Below, piece by piece: positions 54,212 to 64,000 of a stretch of 64,000 bases of DNA. Position 1 is the stretch's first letter. The number at the start of each line of letters is the position of its first letter. A program made the translations under genes and the position numbers. Source of the DNA: Anastatus disparis (taxonomy: Eukaryota; Arthropoda; Insecta; Hymenoptera; Eupelmidae); assembly GCA_017163975.1 (NCBI GenBank), contig JAFFSR010000363.1:62001-126000 (forward strand). Reading direction: 5' to 3'. Below the pieces are notes generated by a model. It searched no databases. It had not been told where the DNA came from and saw only the letters and a program-made list of their open reading frames with translations.

Positions 54212-55525
54212 ATGTCTTTGTTACACAGTCGCTCGGAAGCTTGTCTCAAGACAGAGCTTGATATTTTCTCGCTACCTCCTACACAGACAGCTATAGAATC
54301 GAGCAGATGGGTATTTTACAAACCCGTTTCATCTTTGAGCGACGAGAGTCCGATCGAATTCTGTGTAAATTCACAAAACGAGGACTACTTAGATCTAGCG
54401 CATACCATGCTCAAAGTGAGTGTAAAATTGACACCGTACAAGAAGGAGACAGACGGTCTCGTAGCACCAATCAACAACTTTTTACATTCGCTATTCAATC
54501 AGGTTGATGTATACTTTAATAATAAATTAGTTTTACCAGCAAATAACGCATACCCTTACACAGCATATCTCGAAACTCTCTTAAACTACGGACCAGCTGC
54601 AAAACAATCGCATTTAACATCGGTTTTATGGGCCAGCGATACCGCGGGTGAAATGGATGAACTTTCCGGATCAGAAAAAAATACAGGCTTAAGAATAAGA
54701 CAAAACTCTTTATCAAACAATAAGACCGCCGATTTAATAGGACATTTACACTGCGACGTTTTTAACCAAGATCGATTTCTGCTTAATGGGGTCGAAATGC
54801 GTTTGAGACTAGTTCGCTCCAAAGATATTTTTTGTTTAATGGATGCTTCGGATAATAATTACGGAGTTCATATCACAGAGGCAACTCCACTTGTACGTCG
54901 TGTAAAAATAAGCCCAACTGTCATGATTGCTCATGCAAAAGCTCTGAGTTCAACTACAGCCAAATATCCTCTTACGCGTGTAGAAGTAAAAACCTTTACT
55001 ATGCACAGCGGTATAATGGGGGAATCTTTAGAAAATTTTATTCTCGGCCAGCTGCCGAAAAGAATTATAATCGGGTTTGTTGATAACAAAGCCTTCAACG
55101 GAGACAAGAAACTTAATCCGTTTAATTTTAAAAATTATTCGATAAACTTTTTGTCTCTTTACGTTGACGGACAACAAATACCGAGTAAACCCTTACAACC
55201 ACAGTTTGATGAAAAATCACCTCAATACATAGAGGCATATCATACATTATCCTCAGGCACAGGGATACATTTTATGAACGAGGGAAACGATATCGATAGA
55301 CAGGATTACGCAAATGGATTTTGTCTTTTCGCTTTCGATCTTACGCCAGATCTTTCAGCGCACTTTGCCGGTCACTGGAATCTTGTGAAAAACGGTACAG
55401 TTAGAATAGAAGTAGGGTTTGATAAAGCGTTATCGAAAACCATAAATTGTGTTGTTTATGCAGAGTTTGATAACGTATTAGAAATAGACGCTGCCCGTCA
55501 AATCGTTGTTGATTATAACTCGTAA
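54212..55525 (+). CDS. Major capsid protein (double jelly-roll type), 437 aa
   Basis: One uninterrupted frame from ATG 54212 to TAA 55525. The N-terminus (SACLKTELDIFSLPPTQTAIESS-like, residues ~8-30) followed by beta-strand-rich sequence, VDVYFNNKLVLPANNAYPYT near residue 98, RRVKISPTVMIAHAKAL near 229, and a C-terminal segment ending YAEFDNVLEIDAARQIVVDY match what I know of Polinton/adintovirus-type capsid proteins. It would form the hexon-like trimers of an icosahedral particle. It is the longest intact gene in the element, although ATPase, integrase and penton are broken. Confidence 0.85.
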   Translation: MSLLHSRSEACLKTELDIFSLPPTQTAIESSRWVFYKPVSSLSDESPIEFCVNSQNEDYLDLAHTMLKVSVKLTPYKKETDGLVAPINNFLHSLFNQVDVYFNNKLVLPANNAYPYTAYLETLLNYGPAAKQSHLTSVLWASDTAGEMDELSGSEKNTGLRIRQNSLSNNKTADLIGHLHCDVFNQDRFLLNGVEMRLRLVRSKDIFCLMDASDNNYGVHITEATPLVRRVKISPTVMIAHAKALSSTTAKYPLTRVEVKTFTMHSGIMGESLENFILGQLPKRIIIGFVDNKAFNGDKKLNPFNFKNYSINFLSLYVDGQQIPSKPLQPQFDEKSPQYIEAYHTLSSGTGIHFMNEGNDIDRQDYANGFCLFAFDLTPDLSAHFAGHWNLVKNGTVRIEVGFDKALSKTINCVVYAEFDNVLEIDAARQIVVDYNS

Positions 55526-55654
55526 AAATCTTCCTCCCCCCCTCCACTCTACATTATCGCTTCGGATAAATGAAAACATGACACAAAAACTTTTCGAACT
55601 ATCAGTCTGTTTGTACCCTTTTTACAGTCCAGTCGTAATCTTTTCGCCAGCATT

Positions 55655-56005
55655 ATGGATAAAATAGATTATATAATCGACATTCAAGCATTTCACGATA
55701 AAGACGGAGATTTTTTACCGAAAGAAATCGCTATTCTCGGATTCGAATGTAATTTCGTCTCACACTGGATGATAAAACCGCCATACAGCTGTTCAAAATT
55801 AACAAGAGGATTGTTAGCAACAAACAGCTACCTATCGTGCTTTCATCACGGGATCGCGTGGTTTGACGGTGAATCAAATCTAGACGATGTATATAATGTA
55901 CTACGTGAAGTCGCAAGGAACGCAGTACGTATTTTCGTGCGAGGCGCGCAAAAACAAGAGTTACTCGAACGAATTCTTTCTCGACAGATTATTTGTTTTA
56001 TATGA
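55655..56005 (+). CDS. Unknown Polinton protein, 116 aa
   Basis: ATG 55655 to TGA 56005, last gene before the right TIR. The start IDYIIDIQAFHDKDGDFLPKEIAIL resembles the first strand and acidic residue of RNase H-like nuclease folds, but only the first acidic motif can be seen. The hydrophilic middle has CFHHGIAWFDGES. Similar proteins that begin with this hydrophobic-DIQ-F pattern are, from memory, common beside insect Maverick capsid genes. An exonuclease role is speculative. Confidence 0.5.
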   Translation: MDKIDYIIDIQAFHDKDGDFLPKEIAILGFECNFVSHWMIKPPYSCSKLTRGLLATNSYLSCFHHGIAWFDGESNLDDVYNVLREVARNAVRIFVRGAQKQELLERILSRQIICFI

Positions 56006-56025
56006 CTCATAATTATTCTCTTAAC

Positions 56026-56772
56026 ATGTTTTGTACGTTATTTTCAACCGATACAAAGGATAATGATAGATTAAGCCTTATATTATTTAACCGAATCATG
56101 AATGTAAAAAAGAAACAGAAAAATAAAAAAGAAATTATATGTGCCCAGTGCAATCAAGTGTCTAAAGCAAAAAATATTATGTAATGTTTATGCCAGTGTG
56201 TGCGTGTGTACGTATGAGTATGTGAATAACTTCCAATATTTTTTGACTTTAAATATATATGTAAATAAAAAATAAGATTTGCAAAGTCGTATTACTCCGA
56301 AACTTATATACTTGTATCGTCGTTGTAATAATTTATAAAAAATAAATGTATCAAACAAATATATCTCTATTTATTTCTATACCCCTTCCATCATTTTTTC
56401 TCTAAAGTTAATATTTCATTCTTATAATTAAAATTTTTCTTCAATTTTTACTAATTTTTAAATATAATTTTTAATAATTTATTATCATCGATGTATATTT
56501 ATTATTAGCATTTATTATTTAAATTTTCTATCATCTAAAAAAGGAATATTATGTAAAATGAATTGTATATTACTATATATTTTTTTTTTAATAATCAATT
56601 GAGAAAAGTATTTTCATACATTGGTGTAACGCATACACCATCTAAGCATAAGGTGCATGTTAAAGTCGATATAAAAGGACAGAGATACCGGGCAAGACGG
56701 TCATTGGGTATTCTATAGGGCATAGTCTTCGGCGCCGTACGACGTACTTCGGCTTTTCCGACTAGGAGAAAC

Positions 56773-56816
<44 letters not shown>

Positions 56817-57826
56817 GGTAAGCAATGTAGTCGAGAGCGAATGCACTGGTCGTGCAGCATAATATAGGTCATAATATAAACATCCCAAGTTTTAGAGTAC
56901 GCATGCACCCACACAAGTGTAGCGTACGCTCTAACGGGGGTCATTCTATTTCTGGCGCTGCTATTACCCCCACCACTCGTACATCTCCACTCGTTGTTAT
57001 ACACACGCTTATACGTTAATACTAGCTGGTTACACACACACACACACAGTTGTAAAGCTTATATATATACATATATATACATATATATACATATATACAT
57101 ACATATATACATATATTTATATACATATATATATACATATATATATACATATATATATACATATATATATACATATATACATATATACATCACTTGTACA
57201 ATGTAGTGTTGATTTTCAGGGTTTTTCTCTTTTTTCCACTTGTAAAATATCACTCTTTAAATTCGTAAATATATTAATGCAGGAAAATATTGAAAATCGG
57301 TAAATATATACAATAAAAATATACAAATCGGTAATATATCAATAATATTAAAAACTTAAAATATTTTAAAATTATACCAAGTGACAAACTCTCAAAAAAT
57401 CCTTATTTCTTAAAAAATTCAATTTTACTAATTTTTTCAATAATTCTTTTCAATAATTTTTTTTTTCAATAATCTACTGATTTTAACATTTTTCATTTTT
57501 TCATTTATTTTTTCATTTTTTCATTTATTTTTTCATTTTTTCATTTATTTTTTCATTTTTTCATTTATTTTTTCATTTATTTTTTCATTTATTATTATTA
57601 ACATTTATTATTAACATTTATTATTTATTATTAACATTTATTATTTATTATTATTTTCCACGAAATTCCCGATTATCGAGAAGCGAGATAAGGCCGAGCG
57701 ATAAGGCTCTCAGCAGACCGAATCGGCATACGCGTCCCCCAAAACCGGCATACTCACCCCCCGGGGGCGAGTATGGCGGTCCTCTGTGACGTCACAACTG
57801 TCTGGAGTTCTCGCCCCCTTTCTACT
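56026..57826 (-). repeat. Right TIR of the Polinton
   Basis: Inverted partner of 43729-45698. It carries a (GA)n run (~56774-56813), ATATAC runs (57061-57190) and the terminal GC-rich palindrome (about 57748-57775). It lacks the ~210-bp segment of the left TIR with the 57-aa frame. Confidence 0.9.
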
Positions 57827-57832
57827 CATATA

Positions 57833-58280
57833 TCTATTATTAAAATATATACGCGTATAAAAATCTATTGTATTAAAAGTGTTAGAAATATATTGATAGA
57901 CCTCGAGGATCTATATATTTACATATCGTGCCTATTCATTTGTCTGCCCGTACCCAGCACCAATCTACTTAAGAAGTGCTACAAGGTAAGAATATATAAT
58001 TATTAAATAAACTCTTTATTTAAAAGTATTATAATTATTCTTTAGTAATTTCCATTTGTGAGAGAGATTTCGTTCAATCGAATATTGGTGGAGCTTTTCC
58101 ACCACTAGAATTCATACATCTTTATATTTATTACTAAAATTTTATAAATAAGTCAAATATTTCAAGAGAACGCAATTCATATGTAAATTTATATAAATTA
58201 AATAAATAACTTATTCACTTTTATTTAGTCCTGGTGCAAGCTAGGACTCAACATTTTGTTCCGGTACAAATTTTTGATTA
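57833..58280. other. Right flank of the Polinton, no gene
   Basis: AT-rich. A short phrase (CTAGGACTCAACATTTTG, ~58240) could be an old LTR or primer-site remnant, but nothing supports it further. Confidence 0.4.
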
Positions 58281-58440
58281 AAGGATTGTATTAGATATAT
58301 TAAAGGATAATCAGAGAAAATTTATCATTCTTTACCTTTGAATTTACGTACCCCCGTCTTGGCAACGGTAGGGGGCACATTACAGAAGGATTGTATTGGA
58401 TATATTAAAGGATAATCAGAACAAATTTATAATTCTTTAC
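58281..58440 (+). repeat. Two ~56-bp direct repeats, 104 bp apart
   Basis: AGGATTGTATTAGATATATT at 58281 and a near copy at 58385, both continuing AAAGGATAATCAGA. The spacer includes CCCCCGTC and GGTAGGGGG. Confidence 0.8.
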
Positions 58441-58559
58441 CTATTTATATATAAAGTGCATAAAAATATATTCAAAAGGCTTATAATAAATACAGTGTTC
58501 AAAAATGTGTTAATAAACCGCCAAGTGCGTCAAATAAAATATTTTATATTAAAGGCATA

Positions 58560-58760
58560 AATCAAATAAATATACATGAAATTAAACGTGAAGTGCATTA
58601 TTAAAAGCGAAAATCGTCATTGAGAATAAAAATATTAAACGGGAAGTGTATTATCAAATACAAATAGTGTTATTAAAAATAAAATATTAAACGCGAAGTA
58701 TACTATCAAATACGAATAGTGTTGTTGAAAATAAAAATATTATACGCAAAGTGTGTAATT
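58560..58760 (+). repeat. Four diverged ~55-60-bp tandem repeats
   Basis: Repeated phrases ATTAAACGCGAAGTGTATTA, CAAATACAAATAGTGTTATT and AAAATAAAAATATTA recur at about 58573, 58634, 58686 and 58738 with changes. Confidence 0.7.
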
Positions 58761-59204
58761 GAAATCAGTTTTATATACGCGAAATTGCGCGATTAAAAAT
58801 CATATACTAAATAAATAATACAATTTACATAAAAAATTGTCAATAAAAATAAATGTAAAATCATTAAATCAATAAATAAATATATACATCAATTATTTTA
58901 GCGAGAATAATTATAAATAAGAAATCTAGTAAAATTACAAATTCTTTTATAAACTGATTTTAAAAAATATCATTTATTTAATGCATAAAAGAAATTACAA
59001 CATATATCAATAATTTTCGCATAATAATTAAATTTGAAAAGTGAAATAAGTTTTAAGTAAACATTTAATATCATTTAAAATATTGAGTGTTAATAATAAT
59101 ATTAAATAACACTAAAAACATATTAATTTTCTTTTTATGAAAAGAATCTTATATTATATTAAAGTGAAACCACTTTTTTCTCCGTTTCTCCGGTTCTCCG
59201 CATT
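58761..59204. other. AT-rich stretch, nothing recognised
   Basis: No gene, repeat or palindrome that I can support. Confidence 0.5.
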
Positions 59205-60075
59205 TTTTAAATGTGTCTTTCTTGGGCCTTATATTTTCTTGGGCCTTTTATTTTCTTGGGCCTTATTTTCTTGGGCCTTATATTTTCTTGGGCATTATTA
59301 TTTTCTTGGGCCTTGTAATTTTTTGGACTCAATATTTTTTTGGGCCTAATATTTTTTTGGACTCAATATTTTTTTGGGCCCAATATTTTTTCGGTCTCTA
59401 TATTTTTTGGGCCTTATATTTTTTTGGGCCTTATATTTTTTTGGGCCTTATATTTTATTGAGCCTTATATTTTCTTGGGCCTTATAATTTTTTGGGCCCA
59501 ATATTTTTCCGGTCTCTATATTTTTTGGGCCTTATTTTTTTGGGCCTTATATTTTATTGAGCCTTATACTTTCTTGGGCCTTATATTTTTTTGGGCCTTA
59601 TAATTTTTTGGACTCAATATTTTTTTGGGCCCAATATTTTTTCGGTCTCTATATTCTTTGGGCCTTATATTTTATTGAGCCTAATACTTTCTTGGGCCTT
59701 ATGATTTTTTTGACTTAATATTTTTTTGGGCCCAATATTTTTACGGTCTCTATATTTTTTGGGCTTTATATTTTATTGAGCCTTATACTTTCTTGGGCCT
59801 TATATTTTTTTGGGCCCAATATTTTTTCGGTCTGTTAATTTTTTGAGCCTTATATTTTCTTGGACCCTAATTTTTTTTGGGCCTAATATTTTATTGAGCC
59901 TAATACTTTCTTGGGCCTTATATTTTTTTGGGGCTTATAATTTTTTCGATTTAATATTTTTTTAGGCCCAATATTCTTTTGGTCTCTATATTTTTTGGAC
60001 CTTATATTTTCTTGGGCCCTATATTTTCTTGGGCTTTATATTTTTTTGATTCCTACATTTTTTTGGTCAATATAT
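59205..60075 (+). repeat. Minisatellite, unit TTGGGCCTTATATTTTTT (~18-20 bp)
   Basis: More than 40 units with variants (TTGGACTCAATATTTTTT, TTGAGCCTTATACTTTC, CGGTCTCTATATTTTTT). Longer groupings of unit types recur about every 120-170 bp. The frames across it, rich in Phe-Leu-Gly-Pro, are by-products. Confidence 0.95.
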
Positions 60076-60235
60076 TTTCTAAGGTAGCGTTTCATCCAAG
60101 TCTGTATACTTTTGCATTGGATTCTTCAGTGAAGCGTATTTTTATGTTTTATACAGGCTCCGCTCCAGACGCTATAATATTTTTTTTTATTCCAAATGCA
60201 ATGTTTTAACGTCTCATTCTTACACTAGACATTGC

Positions 60236-60680
60236 AAATCTAATAGCGCATCTCCATATGCAGCTGACTTAACAGCATATCCTCATATGCAGCCGATTAA
60301 ACGGAGCATCCCAATATGCAGTCGTTTAAACAGCGCATCCCTATATGCAGCCGATTTAACAGCGCACCCCAATATACAGCCGATTCAACAGCGCATCCAT
60401 AATGCAGCCGATTCAACAGCGCATCCCAATATGCAGCCGATTCAACAGCGCATCTAATATGCAGCCGATTAAACAGCGCATCCCAATATGCAGCTGATTC
60501 AACAGCGCATCCCAATATGCAGCCGATTCTACAGCGCATTCCTATTTGCAGCCGATTTAACAGCGCATTCCCTAATGTAGTCGATTTAATAGCGTATCCT
60601 CGTATGTAGCCGATTCAACAGGACGTCTCCTTATGTAGCTGATTTAACAGCGCGTCCTTTATACAGCTGATTCAACATCA
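60236..60680 (+). repeat. Minisatellite, unit ~28 bp (CAGCGCATCCCAATATGCAG + CCGATTCAA)
   Basis: About 15-16 units, most regular at 60300-60540, with diverged units at both ends. Confidence 0.95.
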
Positions 60681-60729
60681 TATTAAACTATTTTGAAAGC
60701 GTCAGTTGATATTTGTTTTTATTAAATAT

Positions 60730-61280
60730 CATATAGTCCGCAGTACAGAACCCTTTTTAAAAAATGATTACCACATACTTAGAACTTTGTAAGCGGCTTC
60801 ATTTTGTCGAGTCTACCAAACTTTTCATCTACGAAAACTCTCAAAACCGCTGCGTTTTTTAATAATTAATTATTAAACATGTCAATTTGACGATGTATTG
60901 TTATGCAATAACCACATACTTTTTTTTACATGGAACTAAAAGATATTTTTATAACAAAAATCAAATAATGTATGGCCGACAAAAATAATTCTGCGTTAGA
61001 TGAGTCTACCATTTGAATTATGTCGATAGGACAGGGTTATGTTATGCAATGACCACATAGCCAATTTTTATAGGATTACTTGATAATTAATTATGAAACC
61101 ATAAGATCATAATGTCCGACAAATTTTCTGCAGATTTTTTTCAGTCCGACAATCGGAACATGTCATTGTTACGTGGTATGGTTTTGTGATTACCACATGT
61201 CCAATCTGGGATTTTTTCTGTTTTAAATAAAATGTAGAGTACACTAGAATATGCGGCCGACAAAATTGCTACCAAAATCT
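60730..61280 (+). repeat. Four diverged ~145-bp tandem repeats
   Basis: Each has a GTTATGCAATGACCACATA-like phrase (near 60763, 60907, 61054 and 61192) and a CCGACAAAATT-like phrase nearby. Confidence 0.6.
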
Positions 61281-61925
61281 AATGGAAATCACAAGAAAAT
61301 TAATTGAAAATAAGTAGTAGTACCCTGTAGAACTCAACTGTCTCAGGACAATTATTTTATGTCTAAATTATTCTAAATAAGACATAAATATATTACATTT
61401 GAAAAACTTATTTAACAAAAATTTATGAATAAAATAAATAAGGCTGTATTCACAGTAGCATGGAAGTTCGGCAATTCGAAATTCCACCTGTGATAAATTA
61501 ATAACGGTAAAATTTGCTCCAGTATGCTGAATCGTGGTTCATGATTATTCTTGAATCAACCATACGATACAAAATAACAATTTGATATTTTTTTATTTGT
61601 CAAGTATTTTATATACAATAGGAGTAAATACGTATAACAAGCCATATAGAGATACCGAGTAAACAATTCATTATTACACAGTAGCTTTTTTTGTGACCGT
61701 TTCATTAATTATAAAAATACTTAATATCAACCGAAGATCGTTCCAGCAAATGTAATATGCATGCGAAAAGAGCTTGCATTAATTATTCACACTTGTGAAA
61801 AATCCCGTGGTTTTAAATCCGATTGCTACAACTAAGCGTTTAAAAGATGTATCCTCGATATACTTATATTTTATACAAGTTCTCAGAAATAGCCCTAGCG
61901 TCAATCGCATTAGACGTGCATGTAT
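61281..61925. other. Unremarkable stretch, no gene
   Basis: AT-rich; nothing supported. Confidence 0.5.
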
Positions 61926-63010
61926 GAAACGATATAACCTATCTATTTACACGTGTTTTCTTGACTCGGTATAATATTATATACATAGTATGATACGACA
62001 TAACCAAGCTATTTACACGTGCATTCATGATTCAGTATACGATTATATATAACCTGGTATACGCGAATCGATAGCTAGGTATAAGCTTACAGTAGTATCC
62101 TCAGTATGCATGTACTTATAAATAACCAAGCTATTAATACGCGCACACACACCTCGGCATAGTAATCTCAGTACGCATAGACGCGCAAATAACCAAGCTA
62201 TTTACATGCGCATACTCACCGCGGTATGAACAGCTCGGTACACTAGCATATTAACCACGCTAAATACACACCGCGGTATAAACAGCTTGATATACTAGCA
62301 TATTAACAACGCTAAATACACACCGCGGTATAAACAGCTCGGTATACTAGTATATTAACCGCGCTAAATATACACCGCCGTATAAACAGCTCGTTATACT
62401 AGTATATTAACCGCGCTAAATATACACCGCGTTATAAACAGCTCGGTATACTAGCATATTAACCATGCTAAATATATACCACGGTATAAATAGCTCGGTA
62501 TACTAGCATATTAACCGCGCTGAATATACACCGCGGTATAAACAGCTCGGTACAATAGTATGCCGTGCTATTTACCCGCGTATACATGCCTCGCTATACG
62601 AGCATACGTGTATAAAAATAGCTCGGTATACTAGTATATTAACCACGCTAAATATACACCACGGTATAAACAGCTCGGTACAATAGTATGCCGCGCAATT
62701 TACCCGCGTATACATGCCTCGCTATACGAGCATAGACAACGAGGCATACGTGTATAAATATAGCTCGGTATACTAGCATATTAACCGCGCTAAATATACA
62801 CCCCGGTATAAACAGCTCGGTACAATAATATGCCGCGCTATTTACCCGCGTATACATGCCTCGCTATACGAGCATAGACAACGAGGTATACGTGTATAAA
62901 AACAGCTCGGTACAATAGTATGCCACGCTATTTAGCCGCGTTTACATGCCTCGCTATGCGAGCATAGACAACGAGGTATACGTGTATAAAAATAGCTCGG
63001 TATACACGTA
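61926..63010 (+). repeat. Tandem array, ~60-bp unit with a longer alternate unit
   Basis: The main unit AAACAGCTCGGTATACTAGC + ATATTAACCGCGCTAAATAT + ACACCGCGGTAT repeats from ~62220. From ~62540 a longer module (TATGCCGCGCTATTTACCCG, TACATGCCTCGCTATACGAG, ACAACGAGGTATACGTG) alternates with it. Diverged forms lead in from ~61926. Confidence 0.9.
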
Positions 63011-63276
63011 TATACACCTAGGTTAACACATATGAATGCACGTATATTACGTGTGTCACGTTGATAATTTTATACTCGTCTCAAAGTTCGTCTGCATGTG
63101 TTCCTAGATGCATCATGTATGTTCTCATATGAATGCGTGCAATTAAACTTTAATATTTATTTAAATTAAGAAAAGGAGTTAAGATACGTTTTATTTTTTT
63201 TTCCTCTATGATAATTTATTTAGTTCCTCTGTGATAGTTTATTGTAAGAAATTGATTAGTTTTCATTTGTTTCTTA

Positions 63277-64000
63277 GAGGTTATGATATTGATATACACA
63301 AGTTAAATTATTTTGTATTTATACTGTAGAAAGCATTATATTTCTGATGTTTTTTTTTCAAATAATTGACCAAATGGTGATATTAGATGATACTACACTG
63401 AGAAAAAAATTTATTTGGATTAAGTAAGGCTTAATTGAATCAATGAAATCCCTTAGGTGTGGGCGACACATAAAATATTTTGTTACATTAATACAAATAT
63501 TTTAATAGAGTCAAATAAATATTTCATTTTTTTAAATAAATATTTGATTCTACTAAACATCACAAATATTGGTTGAATAAAATTAATTTATTGTTTTAAA
63601 AAAATTTTTTATTTATTCAAATGCATATTTGTTTTTCTAATTGCTTATTTCATTACATCAATATGCATATAGTAACTGCATCAAATAATATTTTGTATTT
63701 TCAAATAAATATTTGACTTACTAAATATCGCGAAGATTGATTCAATAAAATTAATTCACTGTTTTAACAAAAAAAATTATCAATTAAAATATCCATTTGT
63801 TTTTCCAATTAATTATTTCATCATTTTAATGCTATATTAAAAGTAAATTAGTTCAATATTTTATATTTTCAAATAAAAGTATAATTTATTGAAAATTGCA
63901 AAAATTTTATCAATTATTTGAAAAAAAAATCAGAAATATAATGCTTTATACAGTATATTTACAATATAATTTAACTTGTGTATATCAATATCATAACCTC
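63277..64000. mobile_element. Hairpin element cut by the window end
   Basis: GAGGTTATGATATTGATATA at 63277 is matched by its complement ending at 64000; the arms pair for at least 80 bases. The interior has a ~180-bp tandem duplication (about 63520-63650 and 63700-63830, sharing AAATAAATATTTGA and AATAAAATTAATT). The outer end may lie beyond the window. Confidence 0.7.

Larger units (their letters stand above)
43729..57826. mobile_element. Polinton/Maverick-like element lacking a visible DNA polymerase (14,098 bp)
   Basis: It starts AGTAAAAAGGGGGCG, ends in the complement, and is flanked by the 6-bp duplication CATATA (43723-43728 and 57827-57832). AG ends with 6-bp duplications are typical of Polintons. 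The TIRs are 1.8-2.0 kb. Genes: a minus-strand unknown protein near the left TIR, then on the plus strand packaging ATPase, two basic or unknown proteins, integrase with chromodomain, penton-like, pVI-like, major capsid and one more. No protein-primed DNA polymerase or clear cysteine protease is found; the likely site (46790-49822) has no matching frame. It is therefore probably a deleted derivative that depended on another copy. Confidence 0.9.

Noticed and set aside
59137..60209. Phe-Leu-Gly-Pro-rich open frames
   Set aside because: They translate the TTGGGCCTTATATTTTTT minisatellite in several frames; not genes.
63392..63425. Start of a TA-flanked element (CACTGAGAAAAAAATTT)
   Set aside because: No matching inverted end was found before the window edge, so it could be part of the surrounding hairpin element.

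Overview
The window reads as AT-rich, repeat-saturated animal DNA, most likely from an arthropod and probably an insect. That rests on the kinds of elements present: a tRNA-derived SINE, Ty3/gypsy proviruses with an envelope gene, a Polinton/Maverick, and TTAA- and TA-targeted MITEs. I cannot name the species, and I see no intact ordinary host gene. Almost all recognisable sequence belongs to mobile elements, many inserted inside one another.

Layout. (1) 1-3793 is a DNA element with about 800-bp terminal inverted repeats (TIRs) and a decayed minus-strand gene. A 523-bp SINE with a 14-bp target-site duplication (TSD) sits in its right TIR, and a palindrome rich in CACGTG sits in the SINE. (2) 4570-6605 holds minus-strand remnants of cellular-looking proteins: a leucine-rich-repeat-like part and a possible DZF-like part. 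(3) About 7200-23664 is an old, broken minus-strand Ty3/gypsy element (gag, protease, RT, RNase H, integrase). A 588-bp hairpin MITE interrupts its RT and a TTAA MITE lies in its gag/protease region. Its gag is apparently split by a single 11,481-bp insertion (11850-23330) with about 240-bp TIRs and a 3-bp TSD. That insertion carries a fold-back element, a hairpin with 407-bp arms and a 7.4-kb satellite array. (4) 25348-38319 is a structurally complete plus-strand gypsy/errantivirus-type provirus: two 1128-bp LTRs, TSD CTGC, primer-binding site, repeat-bearing leader, gag, a textbook -1 frameshift signal, protease, RT-RNase H-integrase, and an env that looks related to chuvirus-like glycoproteins. 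It carries several stops, frame breaks and an Asp-to-Asn change in the integrase triad. (5) 39315-42093 is a fold-back element containing a TA-flanked element that contains a TTAA MITE. A second copy of that MITE family lies at 42830-43038. (6) 43729-57826 is a 14.1-kb Polinton/Maverick-like element with 1.8-2.0-kb TIRs and TSD CATATA. It has packaging ATPase, integrase, penton-like, pVI-like and major capsid genes but no recognisable protein-primed DNA polymerase. (7) 57833-64000 is a series of minisatellites and diverged tandem repeats, ending in a hairpin element cut by the window edge.

How the parts relate. Within each element the genes form one replication or packaging cassette: gag-pol-env for the provirus; ATPase, integrase and capsid genes for the Polinton. 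Between elements the relation is nesting, which gives a relative age order. The minus-strand gypsy is older than the giant TIR insertion and the MITEs inside it. The plus-strand provirus, with LTRs differing at about 20 of 1128 positions by eye, is comparatively young.

All calls come from reading the sequence; no database search was possible. Identities and counts are by eye.
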